Shown here in pieces: positions 23,651 through 29,701 of a stretch of 31,378 bases of DNA (its first letter is position 1; each line of letters begins with the position of its first letter). Position numbers and translations under genes: made by a program. Source of the stretch: a virus. The stretch lies in the IMG/VR virus record IMGVR_UViG_3300019768_000014, positions 1-31,378 of that record; one strand, 5' to 3'. The notes beneath the pieces are model-generated. The model was not told the DNA's origin. It saw nothing but the letters and a program-made list of their open reading frames with translations, and did no database searches.

Positions 23651-23969
23651 TGTTATTCTCCTTTTTAAATTCACATGCGTAATTGCGTACTACATCGTAA
23701 GTAGTGAAACACTTGTCTGCTATTAGTTTGTAATCTCGCTCACCATTACTGAGCATATCAAAAACACGCTGCTTTCTTGTTGGCGGTTTAATTAACTCGC
23801 TTTTTCTTTTATACTCGCTTTTCATTTTTAAAGCTAAAGATAGCTTATTCTCAAGCTCTTTAATTTTATCTTCATAAAAGCTTTTGTAAAAAAATGAGAT
23901 CATATTTATTTGTTTATTTAATCTATCTACCTCGTCTTTTTGATAGTTGTATAGTTGCAAATCGTTCAT
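23637..23969 (-). CDS. Hypothetical protein with coiled coil and possible winged-helix end
   Basis: A 110-residue protein starting at ATG 23969 (TAATG overlap with the 35-residue gene). Residues 1-55 are predicted coiled coil. The C-terminal part, PPTRKQRVFDMLSNGERDYK then LIADKCFTTYDVVRNYACEF, reads like a small winged-helix/HTH. It might be an accessory replication or regulatory protein. Inference. Confidence 0.55.
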   Translation of the reverse strand: MNDLQLYNYQKDEVDRLNKQINMISFFYKSFYEDKIKELENKLSLALKMKSEYKRKSELIKPPTRKQRVFDMLSNGERDYKLIADKCFTTYDVVRNYACEFKKENNNGTN

Positions 23970-24076
23970 TACATACCCCAAAATATAACAAAGAATAACG
24001 CCACCAACACATATACACAGCGTTCACCAAGCTTTAACCAATCTATCTTTATTAAATCATCGTGCCTTCTGTCCAT
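23969..24076 (-). CDS. 35-residue membrane peptide
   Basis: MDRRHDDLIKIDWLKLGERC followed by a hydrophobic end (VYVLVALFFVIFWGM). Strong ribosome binding site (AAGGAG). TAATG overlap with the next gene. A single-pass tail-anchored peptide; function unknown. Confidence 0.65.
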   Translation of the reverse strand: MDRRHDDLIKIDWLKLGERCVYVLVALFFVIFWGM

Positions 24077-24094
24077 GTTTATTGCTCCTTATTG

Positions 24095-24511
24095 TTAAAT
24101 ACTGTTAGTGTAAATTTCCTCTGCTCTTGACTTTATGCCTTTATCTATAAAAATCTTGAGCCTGTTTAGATACATAGTCGGTCTATCCATTTCTTCTTTT
24201 GTGGCTGGCAATACTGGCCATCCCATTATTTGAGGCTCCCTTTCTCTCCACACTCTTACATTCCATCTAAGCATCTCTCCATATTTGCGTATGTATGGCA
24301 AAAACTCCTTAATAGCCTCAGTTGTGCATTCAGCCTCGTAGCCAAATTGCCTGTAATGGTGCGTACAGGTGCAGTTATCGGCCTTTATCGTTGTAGGCAA
24401 AGGGCAACCAGCAATAAAACATTTAGGCCATTCTGAGGCGCGTTGATATTCTTTCTTTCTACTATCCTCTTTGTTTCCTAATTTTCTAACTAAATCTTTT
24501 GCGTTTGCCAT
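24095..24511 (-). CDS. Hypothetical protein with cysteine cluster
   Basis: A 138-residue protein starting at ATG 24511, overlapping the replication-protein stop (TAATG). Residues about 30-53 carry WPKCFIAGCPLPTTIKADN and CTCTHHYR, a likely zinc site (four Cys, two His). The rest is helical and basic. Its place after the replication protein suggests a replication accessory role, not established. Confidence 0.6.
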   Translation of the reverse strand: MANAKDLVRKLGNKEDSRKKEYQRASEWPKCFIAGCPLPTTIKADNCTCTHHYRQFGYEAECTTEAIKEFLPYIRKYGEMLRWNVRVWREREPQIMGWPVLPATKEEMDRPTMYLNRLKIFIDKGIKSRAEEIYTNSI

Positions 24512-24924
24512 TATTTTTCCCATCTTTCTTGGTTAAGATATGTCGTTAAATGCAGCTCAGTAAATCCTATTTCATTCATTGAGCCTTTGATGTCAGCAAC
24601 AAGTAAATGCGTTAACTGTTCGCATGTATCGTTATCTGAGTTTATGAGCATTGTTTTATATTTCTCCCTTGCTTTAATTTTTGCTCCTTTTTTTCCTTTT
24701 GCATCCCATAGGATTTCAAATTGTTCATCGAAGTTCGCAGGGTATGTTTTTGGTTTGCTGCGCGATACTTGTTCTTTTTTTGGCTCCTCTGTTGTTCCGC
24801 AATAAGCACGTATCATCTTCTCAAGCAGCCAGCCTTTTGATCTCTCTTTATTATCAGCCATCTGTCTAAGCATGCTGTGAGCCTCTAAAGTAATATCAGC
24901 AGTAAGACGCGAGGTTCGTTTCAT
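24511..24924 (-). CDS. Replication protein with ribbon-helix-helix-like start (tentative)
   Basis: A 137-residue protein. Residues 1-45 (KRTSRLTADITLEAHSMLRQ, KGWLLEKMIRAYC) look like a ribbon-helix-helix DNA-binding domain. Residues 62-137 (FDEQFEILWDAKGKKGAKIK, then a conserved-looking LTTYLNQERWE) match the C-terminal domain of many phage replisome organisers and helicase loaders, which end in a W-P-x-T-x-L-N-x-x-R-W type motif. It is the first gene of the leftward operon, directly after its promoter. Confidence 0.55.
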   Translation of the reverse strand: MKRTSRLTADITLEAHSMLRQMADNKERSKGWLLEKMIRAYCGTTEEPKKEQVSRSKPKTYPANFDEQFEILWDAKGKKGAKIKAREKYKTMLINSDNDTCEQLTHLLVADIKGSMNEIGFTELHLTTYLNQERWEK

Positions 24925-24961
24925 ATGGTTGTTTTCCTTGTTATTAATAATTCTTGTACAA

Positions 24962-25017
24962 ATAATATCATTTATTGTTGCTATGTCAAATTCTTTTTGC
25001 TATTGTTTAATCATCAA
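24962..25017. promoter_or_regulatory. Back-to-back early promoters
   Basis: Rightward: TTGCTA (24978-24983), 17 bases, TATTGT (25001-25006) with an extended TGC. Leftward: TTGACA (complement of 24984-24989), 16 bases, TATTAT (complement of 24962-24967). The two -35 boxes touch. TGCTATTG then TTTAATCATCAA (24998-25017) recurs with two changes at 26841-26860, again covering a -10. Confidence 0.65.
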
Positions 25018-25036
25018 CAACAAAGGAGATAGAAAA

Positions 25037-25261
25037 ATGAAATTAAGAATTACCAATGTTAACGCCAACAATGAAAATCACCTACAATCAATTCTTGGTG
25101 GATCTGGATTTAAAGATTACGGGTATTATGAGAACTTATGCGAATTTATTACTATGGATATTTATCACACAGAGATTGACCAGGACCAAAAAGAAACATT
25201 CCCTCTTATGCTTCAAGCGTTGGTGTCTAATGGGTTTGGTGTGGAAGTAATAAAGAACTAG
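25037..25261 (+). CDS. Hypothetical 74-residue early protein
   Basis: MKLRITNVNANNENHLQSIL and on, acidic in the second half (FITMDIYHTEIDQDQKE). AAAGGAG lies 7-8 bases before the ATG at 25037, so upstream in-frame starts are unlikely. First gene after the rightward early promoter. No family recognised. Confidence 0.65.
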   Translation: MKLRITNVNANNENHLQSILGGSGFKDYGYYENLCEFITMDIYHTEIDQDQKETFPLMLQALVSNGFGVEVIKN

Positions 25262-25276
25262 ATAAGGAGTAAAACT

Positions 25277-25426
25277 ATGACATTAAAAGAATTGGACGAA
25301 CTACACGAAACATTAACTTGCCCTTGCTGCTCGGGTGAGTTGGAAGATCTATGGAGTGCCACGCAAGAGGTATCTTGGTTAGAATGTAAAGAATGTGATT
25401 TTTATTATGCCTACGAGAAAGGTTAA
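25277..25426 (+). CDS. 49-residue zinc-ribbon protein
   Basis: MTLKELDELHETLTCPCCSG then WLECKECDFYYAYEKG. CPCC and CKEC, about 20 residues apart, form a zinc ribbon. AAGGAG precedes the start. It resembles the zinc ribbon encoded at 26879-27052. Role unknown; small early zinc ribbons often modify host transcription. Confidence 0.7.
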   Translation: MTLKELDELHETLTCPCCSGELEDLWSATQEVSWLECKECDFYYAYEKG

Positions 25427-25438
25427 GGAGTGAATAGG

Positions 25439-25687
25439 ATGAATGAGAACAAGTTAAAAAAACTATTACATAAAGAAATCGATGTGTTATTGAGTAGGTA
25501 TAACTGCTGTATTGATCTGTTAAACGGCATGAGCGAACAAAAAGCAAAGAAAAAGCATGGAGTTGGAACGCCTAAAAAAATGCTGCTAAGATGGTGCGAG
25601 GCAGCAAGCGGTAATTATGAAGTTAGATATTGGACCATGCCTGAACTTAGAGAAAACAAACATTTATTTATAGGTGATGCAGAATGA
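25439..25687 (+). CDS. Hypothetical 82-residue protein
   Basis: Starts at ATG 25439, 8 bases after AAGGAG (a GTG at 25430 is too close to the site). Basic N-terminal half (KLKKLLHKEIDVLLSRYN, EQKAKKKHGVGTPKKMLLRW) and an acidic end. ATGA overlap with the next gene. No family recognised. Confidence 0.65.
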   Translation: MNENKLKKLLHKEIDVLLSRYNCCIDLLNGMSEQKAKKKHGVGTPKKMLLRWCEAASGNYEVRYWTMPELRENKHLFIGDAE

Positions 25688-25758
25688 ACAACAAAAAAAC
25701 AAAGAAATACAAAGGCAGTGGAAGCAGGAAAAAATTTAAGCTTGAAAAAGGAGAATAA
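25684..25758 (+). CDS. 24-residue very basic peptide
   Basis: MNNKKTKKYKGSGSRKKFKL then EKGE. ATGA overlap with the upstream stop suggests coupled translation. About half the residues are Lys or Arg, so it may bind RNA or DNA. The RNA promoter at 25742-25770 overlaps its end. Confidence 0.5.
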   Translation: MNNKKTKKYKGSGSRKKFKLEKGE

Positions 25759-25770
25759 ATAAACGATAAT
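25742..25770 (+). promoter_or_regulatory. Likely promoter of the structured RNA
   Basis: TTGAAA (25742-25747), a 17-base spacer and GATAAT (25765-25770), placing a start near 25777, just before the first long helix of the RNA candidate. Confidence 0.5.
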
Positions 25771-25776
25771 AACTGT

Positions 25777-26345
25777 GCAGTGTAGAAAGCTGTTTGAAAG
25801 AAATCTAGAAATAGGGTATTTAGACATGTGGCTTCTGGTGGGTTTTCCTTCTAGATTTCACCCCTCTTTCTAACAGAGGTTACATGATCTAAGTACCCTT
25901 TTTTGTGTCTGAGCTTTAACGAGTATGATTGACATCATTTAAATAGCGTAGAGTTTATCTACCAGACACAATCCCTTTCAAGCATCTTCTAATCTGTATA
26001 GAGAAGTGAGTTAGTAGCTTGTAAAAGTGCCTAGCAACTAGTCAATGTTAGGAGATGTAAGGTTAGAATCCTTACCTAGCTCATTTCACTATACAGATTA
26101 ACACTGCCGATATATTCGGTAACATCGTAAAAGAACCGCATAACTAGCTAAGTTTAAAAAGAAGCAAATAAGAATAACTTTATACAAGTTGACGTTTAGA
26201 TACGCGGATAAACAACGAATAAGTCATGGTTATATGGTCTGGTCAGCCAACAAGGATGTGAAATGATATGTTGATACCGATTTGTATAATTTAATTAATA
26301 AAGATACTTTAACTGGATACCCCATCCATGACAAACGTATCTAAT
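25777..26345 (+). ncRNA. Candidate large structured RNA (about 570 nt)
   Basis: This stretch has no gene, and nearly all of it pairs. Helices: 25790-25800 with 25866-25876; 25801-25810 with 25849-25858 (perfect); 25903-25911 with 25963-25971 (perfect), enclosing hairpins 25925-25938 and 25948-25962; a 24-bp helix 25991-26014 with 26076-26099 (one mismatch, two G:U) enclosing three hairpins as a cloverleaf; 26105-26121; 26135-26144 with 26229-26238, enclosing hairpins 26176-26190 and 26194-26213; 26248-26252 with 26269-26273; 26302-26307 with 26337-26342, enclosing 26314-26328. Size and multi-domain build recall the ornate phage RNAs GOLLD and ROOL, but I cannot match conserved positions. It lies among early genes. 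Confidence 0.65.
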
Positions 26346-26374
26346 GACCCTAATTAAAAAAATAAAGGAACGAT

Positions 26375-26548
26375 ATGAATACAATACAACTAAACAATAA
26401 AAGACACGAAGAAGCATTAGAAAAAGTAGCTGAGTATGTAATGAGTGGTGGAGAGATAATATACGCCGAGAGTGATTATAAAGGCCAAGAGTGGAAAGCA
26501 CCAAGGCCGAGAAAACATGTAATACCAGATAATAAAAAAGGCTCTTAA
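26375..26548 (+). CDS. Hypothetical 57-residue protein
   Basis: MNTIQLNNKRHEEALEKVAE, then a basic end (EWKAPRPRKHVIPDNKKGS). AAAGGAA precedes the ATG. It directly follows the RNA candidate. Its last codons form part of the bidirectional terminator. No family recognised. Confidence 0.6.
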   Translation: MNTIQLNNKRHEEALEKVAEYVMSGGEIIYAESDYKGQEWKAPRPRKHVIPDNKKGS

Positions 26549-26562
26549 TGAGCCTTCCTTTA
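26538..26562. terminator. Bidirectional rho-independent terminator
   Basis: AAGGCTC (26538-26544) pairs with GAGCCTT (26550-26556) over TTAAT. Leftward the stem is followed by TTTTTTATT, a strong terminator for the repressor-like gene. Rightward it is followed by CCTTTACTT, weaker. It overlaps the stop codon of the rightward gene. Confidence 0.75.
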
Positions 26563-26754
26563 CTTGATTACTACCTTTATTTTTAAGTCCAGGTAATCTA
26601 GCAGCTCAACAACCTTAACTAGCCGAACCGAGCCATTGCCTTTGAGTATTTTAGTCACATCAGAGTAACTAACGCCAGAGCGATCAACTAGCTCCATTAC
26701 GCCATTAATATCTTTGTCTACCATCGCTTTTTTAACTATTTTATTTAATTCCAT
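26560..26754 (-). CDS. Small HTH regulator (Cro/repressor-like)
   Basis: A 64-residue protein. MELVDRSGVSYSDVTKILKG then NGSVRLVKVVELLDYLDLKI reads as a compact XRE-type helix-turn-helix: the alpha2-turn-alpha3 at about 24-40, then two helices. It is read leftward between two early operons, has its own strong promoter (26785-26813) and faces the promoter at 26822-26849, a standard phage switch arrangement. It may bind the repeated block TTTAATCATCAA or GCAACAATAAAT found at both early promoters. Target is inference. Confidence 0.65.
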   Translation of the reverse strand: MELNKIVKKAMVDKDINGVMELVDRSGVSYSDVTKILKGNGSVRLVKVVELLDYLDLKIKVVIK

Positions 26755-26784
26755 CGTTTACACCTTTTTAATTGATTTAACTGC

Positions 26785-26860
26785 ATATTAAAATTTATTT
26801 ATTAAAATGTCAAATAAATACTTGCAACAATAAATCAGTATGCTAATATTTAATCATCAA
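26785..26860. promoter_or_regulatory. Divergent promoters and likely operator of the early switch
   Basis: Leftward: TTGACA (complement of 26808-26813), 17 bases, TAATAT (complement of 26785-26790), near consensus. Rightward: TTGCAA (26822-26827), 16 bases, TAATAT (26844-26849) with an extended TGC. TGCTAATA then TTTAATCATCAA (26841-26860) matches 24998-25017 at 18 of 20 bases. GCAACAATAAAT (26824-26835) also occurs inverted at 24970-24981. Confidence 0.7.
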
Positions 26861-26878
26861 ATGAAAGGGGTTAATTAA

Positions 26879-27052
26879 ATGTCTAACTGTTACATATCTA
26901 ATCAAATAGCTGAGTATTGCGACCAAGACGAGGGTTACTGCCCTGAGTGTGAATGCACACTTACTGAAAAATATGTTATAGGCGCTCACTGGTTGGAGTG
27001 TGACAATGAGCAGTGTGGGCATGCGATTGATTTAGATGATTTTGATATTTAA
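26879..27052 (+). CDS. 57-residue zinc-ribbon protein
   Basis: MSNCYISNQIAEYCDQDEGY then CPECECTL and LECDNEQCGHAIDLDD. CPEC and C-x4-C form a zinc site with an acidic end. AAAGGGG precedes the ATG. First gene of the second rightward early operon. Unknown role. Confidence 0.65.
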   Translation: MSNCYISNQIAEYCDQDEGYCPECECTLTEKYVIGAHWLECDNEQCGHAIDLDDFDI

Positions 27053-27065
27053 AGGAGAGAGAAAA

Positions 27066-27290
27066 ATGATTTACATTAAAAAACAAGATTACGATAAGGC
27101 AATGCTTATGTCTAGGGTTTCTGAGTGTTGGGATATAAAAAATAAACTATTAATTGATTTTGGGCTTGATATTCCTGTTGGTTTGCTTGGTACGATTGAT
27201 AACAGAATAGAAGAATTAGAACTTGATATTGCAGGTATTGAATACGAGGAAGCTGCAAGGTTAGATCATATGACAGGTGGTGAAGAATGA
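27066..27290 (+). CDS. Hypothetical 74-residue protein
   Basis: MIYIKKQDYDKAMLMSRVSE and on; helical, acidic. Start chosen at 27066, after AAAGGAGAG; the ORF is open further up but overlaps the zinc-ribbon gene. ATGA overlap with the Rad52-like gene suggests it belongs to the recombination unit. Confidence 0.6.
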   Translation: MIYIKKQDYDKAMLMSRVSECWDIKNKLLIDFGLDIPVGLLGTIDNRIEELELDIAGIEYEEAARLDHMTGGEE

Positions 27291-28057
27291 ATGGTTTAAT
27301 AAAAGAGCTTTCAAAGCCATTATCAGCCGAGGATATAGATTTTCGCATACAATCTATCAATAAGGGTGGTTATGCTACTATCCTTGCTTACAAGGACGCT
27401 AGAGTCGATATCAACCGCTTGAATAAGGTTTGTGGCTTAAACTGGAAACGAGAGCATAAACTTAACAATCATAACTGCGTTGTAAGCATATATGATAAAG
27501 AAACTAACCAGTGGATATCAAGAGAAGATACCGGAACAGAGTCAAATACAGAGGCTGCTAAGGGTTTGGCTAGTGACTCATTTAAAAGGGCTTGCTTTAA
27601 TTTTGGTATAGGTATCGAGTTGTATGACTACCCTGTTATATCAGTTAAGCTGAATCAAAATGAAGTTGATATGAGCGGGCAAAAACCAAAGCAAACTTGG
27701 AATTTAAAATTAAAAGAATGGGTGTGGCGTATAGACCATGTTGACAATAAAGTTAGTTATATAGCTGCAAAAGATCAAAATGGAGAAGTTCGATTCTCTT
27801 GGGGCTCTGCTGCAAAGAAATCTGTTATCGAGAATATAGATTCTGTAAAGGCGATAAAGAACCACTTAGCAACTGACGGCATGGAAGAAGCAGCGGAGGC
27901 ATGGTTTGAAATTGAGCCGTACTCAAGAAGAAATATGTATGTATCTGAAAAGCATGGCGGCCCTTTTACACCAGACGAAAGAAAGGTTATGCAAGATAAT
28001 TTTAGAGACTATTATCCTGGTGATGATTGGACTGGTTTATTTAGTGAAGTTAATTAA
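27287..28057 (+). CDS. Single-strand annealing protein, Rad52 superfamily (Sak-like)
   Basis: A 256-residue phage recombinase that anneals complementary single strands. The core shows the Rad52 signature: G-x-L-N-W-K at 50-54, a beta segment, GTESNTEAAKGLASDSFKRA at 83-102 and GIGIELYDYP at 107-116. The C-terminal third is variable, as usual. It is followed directly by SSB, its normal partner. Together with NinB-like and NinG proteins this gives the phage its own recombination set. Confidence 0.85.
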   Translation: MNGLIKELSKPLSAEDIDFRIQSINKGGYATILAYKDARVDINRLNKVCGLNWKREHKLNNHNCVVSIYDKETNQWISREDTGTESNTEAAKGLASDSFKRACFNFGIGIELYDYPVISVKLNQNEVDMSGQKPKQTWNLKLKEWVWRIDHVDNKVSYIAAKDQNGEVRFSWGSAAKKSVIENIDSVKAIKNHLATDGMEEAAEAWFEIEPYSRRNMYVSEKHGGPFTPDERKVMQDNFRDYYPGDDWTGLFSEVN

Positions 28058-28074
28058 TAAAATAGGAATGTAAA

Positions 28075-28542
28075 ATGAAAATAGGTGTGAGTTTAAAAAT
28101 AGACGTGAAGAAAATAGATAAAGCAAGATTGTTTGCCGCCCAATCTGGCGCTCTTTATGTTGATTTAACTATGTTTTTAGATACTGATAATGTTGGCCAA
28201 TATGGCGATCATGGTTTTATCACTCAATCAACTACAAAAGAAGAAAGAGAGCAAAACGTTCAGATGCCAATTTTAGGCAATGGCAAGATATTCTATGGTA
28301 TTGATAATTCAACACCACAGCAAGCTCCGCAGCAAGGATATCAAAACCAACAAAACCCAACATATCAACAAGCAGTGCAAGCGCAAGCGCCAAGAGACGC
28401 GCAAGGGTTTACGGCTAAGCAGGGCGGATTCCAACAACAAGTGCCTAAGGTAAATCCTCAAGAGCCAGTAATAGACTTTAATGATGATATCCCCTTTGCT
28501 CCTATAGGCTTGCAGTACAGAAGTATATTGAATTGCATGTAG
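28075..28542 (+). CDS. ssb: Single-stranded DNA-binding protein (phage SSB)
   Basis: A 155-residue protein: an N-terminal OB-fold part (MKIGVSLKIDVKKIDKARLF...DLTMFLD, with KEEREQNVQMPILGNGKIF), a Gln/Pro-rich flexible linker (about 80-135) and the acidic tip DFNDDIPF that recruits partner proteins. The tip is followed by about 15 further residues (APIGLQYRSILNCM), a form I know from SSBs of marine gammaproteobacterial phages. Translated just after the annealing protein. Confidence 0.8.
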   Translation: MKIGVSLKIDVKKIDKARLFAAQSGALYVDLTMFLDTDNVGQYGDHGFITQSTTKEEREQNVQMPILGNGKIFYGIDNSTPQQAPQQGYQNQQNPTYQQAVQAQAPRDAQGFTAKQGGFQQQVPKVNPQEPVIDFNDDIPFAPIGLQYRSILNCM

Positions 28543-28605
28543 ATTTCTCCATGCACAAGGAAGTGCGTCCTATATTGATTTGTTACGAGGCGTATTGGAG
28601 GAATA

Positions 28606-28788
28606 ATGAGTAAAAATAAAAAGTGGATAGGTTTAAGTGTTAACGAATCTTACGTGAAAGAGATTGAAAATGAAAACGAATCATTAAAAGAGAAATTAAG
28701 ACTTGCTGACTTGCTTATAAATAAAATTGATAGTAAAGAGTTCAAGCAAATGATTGGTACGTATAGGTTATTAACTAAAGACGCATAA
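28606..28788 (+). CDS. Cassette gene, 60 residues, coiled coil
   Basis: MSKNKKWIGLSVNESYVKEI then a charged coiled coil (ENENESLKEKLRLADLLINK). TGGAGGA precedes the ATG. The TAA lies in the R'' box of the attC-like site at 28783. First gene of the rightward array. No family recognised. Confidence 0.65.
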   Translation: MSKNKKWIGLSVNESYVKEIENENESLKEKLRLADLLINKIDSKEFKQMIGTYRLLTKDA

Positions 28789-28842
28789 CCTTTGCGCTAT
28801 GCGGCTAAGCGTAGCGTGTCCGACATAAGTGCGTTGTTATGT
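28783..28842 (+). other. attC-like cassette site (type a, copy 2, 60 bp)
   Basis: R'' GCATAAC (28783-28789), CTTT, L'' GCGCTAT, GCGGCTAAGCGTAGCG, TGTCCGAC, L' ATAAGTGC, GTT, R' GTTATGT (28836-28842). GCGCTAT pairs with ATAAGTGC, leaving one unpaired A and one G:T. It is read rightward, the direction of the genes. Confidence 0.8.
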
Positions 28843-28866
28843 TGCGCACTAGAAAGGAGAAAGAGA

Positions 28867-29049
28867 TTGAAATATATAAAAGCAATAGACGAAAAGCCAC
28901 GCACAGGTGTGGACGTTTACGTTGTGACGGATACAGGTAAAAAAGGCATAGCTAAATTTTGGGATTTAACGCAGCAATGGCTTACTGCTGATAGTGACCT
29001 AAAGCCTGATGATATTATTGTAAAATGGAAGTACGCAGAAGCAACATAA
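28867..29049 (+). CDS. Cassette gene, 60 residues, DUF551-like
   Basis: TTG start at 28867, 7 bases after AAGGAG. KYIKAIDEKPRTGVDVYVVT then GIAKFWDLTQQWL and a closing W-K pattern resemble the small DUF551 domain (W-x-P-x-x-G-x-x-V-L-V-Y then A-x-F-x-x-W), a family common in phages and cassettes, function unknown. The TAA lies in the next R'' box. Confidence 0.6.
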   Translation: MKYIKAIDEKPRTGVDVYVVTDTGKKGIAKFWDLTQQWLTADSDLKPDDIIVKWKYAEAT

Positions 29050-29175
29050 CCTTTAGGCTAACCGCGCTTGCGCATTATGAGCGCAAATATTACAACGAAT
29101 AAATAAGGATAACGAAGATGCAAAATGATGAAAAACAACCAACTGTAGCAAGTCCGATTGAGCCAGTTGTTAGTT
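29044..29175 (+). other. attC-like cassette site with coding loop (type b, copy 3)
   Basis: R'' ACATAAC (29044-29050), CTTT, L'' AGGCTAA, CCGCGCTTGC, loop with AAGGATAACGAAG and ATG (29118), GCAAGTCCGA, TTGAGCC, R' GTTAGTT (29169-29175). Nearly identical to 21148-21278 on the other strand. Confidence 0.8.
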
Positions 29176-29201
29176 GGATTTTACGGAGGAATTATGATTA
29201 A
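29118..29201 (+). CDS. Leader peptide started inside the attC loop
   Basis: MQNDEKQPTVASPIEPVV followed by 9 more residues and a stop. Its first 18 residues are the same as those of the cassette gene at 20885-21205. Here the frame is not continued by the cassette; instead its stop overlaps the start of the next gene (29194), so it may act by translational coupling. Confidence 0.45.
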   Translation: MQNDEKQPTVASPIEPVVSWILRRNYD

Positions 29202-29436
29202 TAAAATTTTAGAGTTTTTTTGGTTTAACAAAAAGCCGCCCGAAAAGGTGAGGCTTTTAATTAGAAATAACGAGATTATTTTGGCTTATATACCAAAAGA
29301 GATCGCAACAGATCATTTTAAGATGTACTGCATGCAACAGCAAATAGCCTGTTATAAAATAACAATAAATAAAGCTACAAATAATAACGGACTTGGTGCT
29401 TTGGGTGGACTACAGCCTTGGTTGTTATCCAACTAA
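29194..29436 (+). CDS. Cassette gene, 80 residues, unknown function
   Basis: Starts at ATG 29194 after CGGAGGA. MINKILEFFWFNKKPPEKVR then RNNEIILAYIPKEIATDHF and MYCMQQQIACYKITINKA. Alpha/beta pattern, slightly basic, a Gly/Leu-rich end. The TAA lies in the R'' box at 29431. No family recognised. Confidence 0.65.
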   Translation: MINKILEFFWFNKKPPEKVRLLIRNNEIILAYIPKEIATDHFKMYCMQQQIACYKITINKATNNNGLGALGGLQPWLLSN

Positions 29437-29489
29437 CCACGCAAATAACCTGCGAGGTACGAGTCAGGGCTTAATTTGTATTGTTATAT
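29431..29489 (+). other. attC-like cassette site (type c, copy 2, 59 bp)
   Basis: R'' AACTAAC (29431-29437), L'' CAAATAA, a middle with GAGGTACGAGTC, L' TTAATTTG, R' GTTATAT (29483-29489). CAAAT pairs with ATTTG with an extrahelical T. The middle matches 20529-20584. Confidence 0.75.
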
Positions 29490-29503
29490 TTTAGGGTGTA
29501 ATT

Positions 29504-29701
29504 ATGAACAGAAAAATACCAAAAATGTACATGGCCAGAGGTGATAAAAACGAGGTGATGGCGGTTATCAATGGGATTAAATTAAACGGCGAGCCTATGG
29601 TCGTTGGTAGAAAATACCCGCTTATAAACGGAAATGTATACTCAGGCTTTGTTAATTTTGATGAAGATATTAGAGTTTTTGAAGACGGTGAAGAAATATA
29701 A
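29504..29701 (+). CDS. Cassette gene, 65 residues, unknown function
   Basis: MNRKIPKMYMARGDKNEVMA through VFEDGEEI; predicted beta-rich, resembling a small SH3-like barrel (VGRKYPLINGNVYSGFVNFD). AGGGTG precedes the ATG. The TAA lies in the R''-like ATATAAC that opens the array-end module. No family recognised. Confidence 0.65.
   Translation: MNRKIPKMYMARGDKNEVMAVINGIKLNGEPMVVGRKYPLINGNVYSGFVNFDEDIRVFEDGEEI

Noticed and set aside
25991-26099. A functional tRNA gene
   Set aside because: The arm order fits, but the D-loop has 4 bases, the anticodon arm is 7+9, the T-loop lacks C56 and the closing helix runs 24 bp; reported as tRNA-like instead.
28552-28614. 20-codon frame MHKEVRPILICYEAYWRNNE after ssb
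   Set aside because: No ribosome binding site, overlaps the well-supported start at 28606, and too short to judge.
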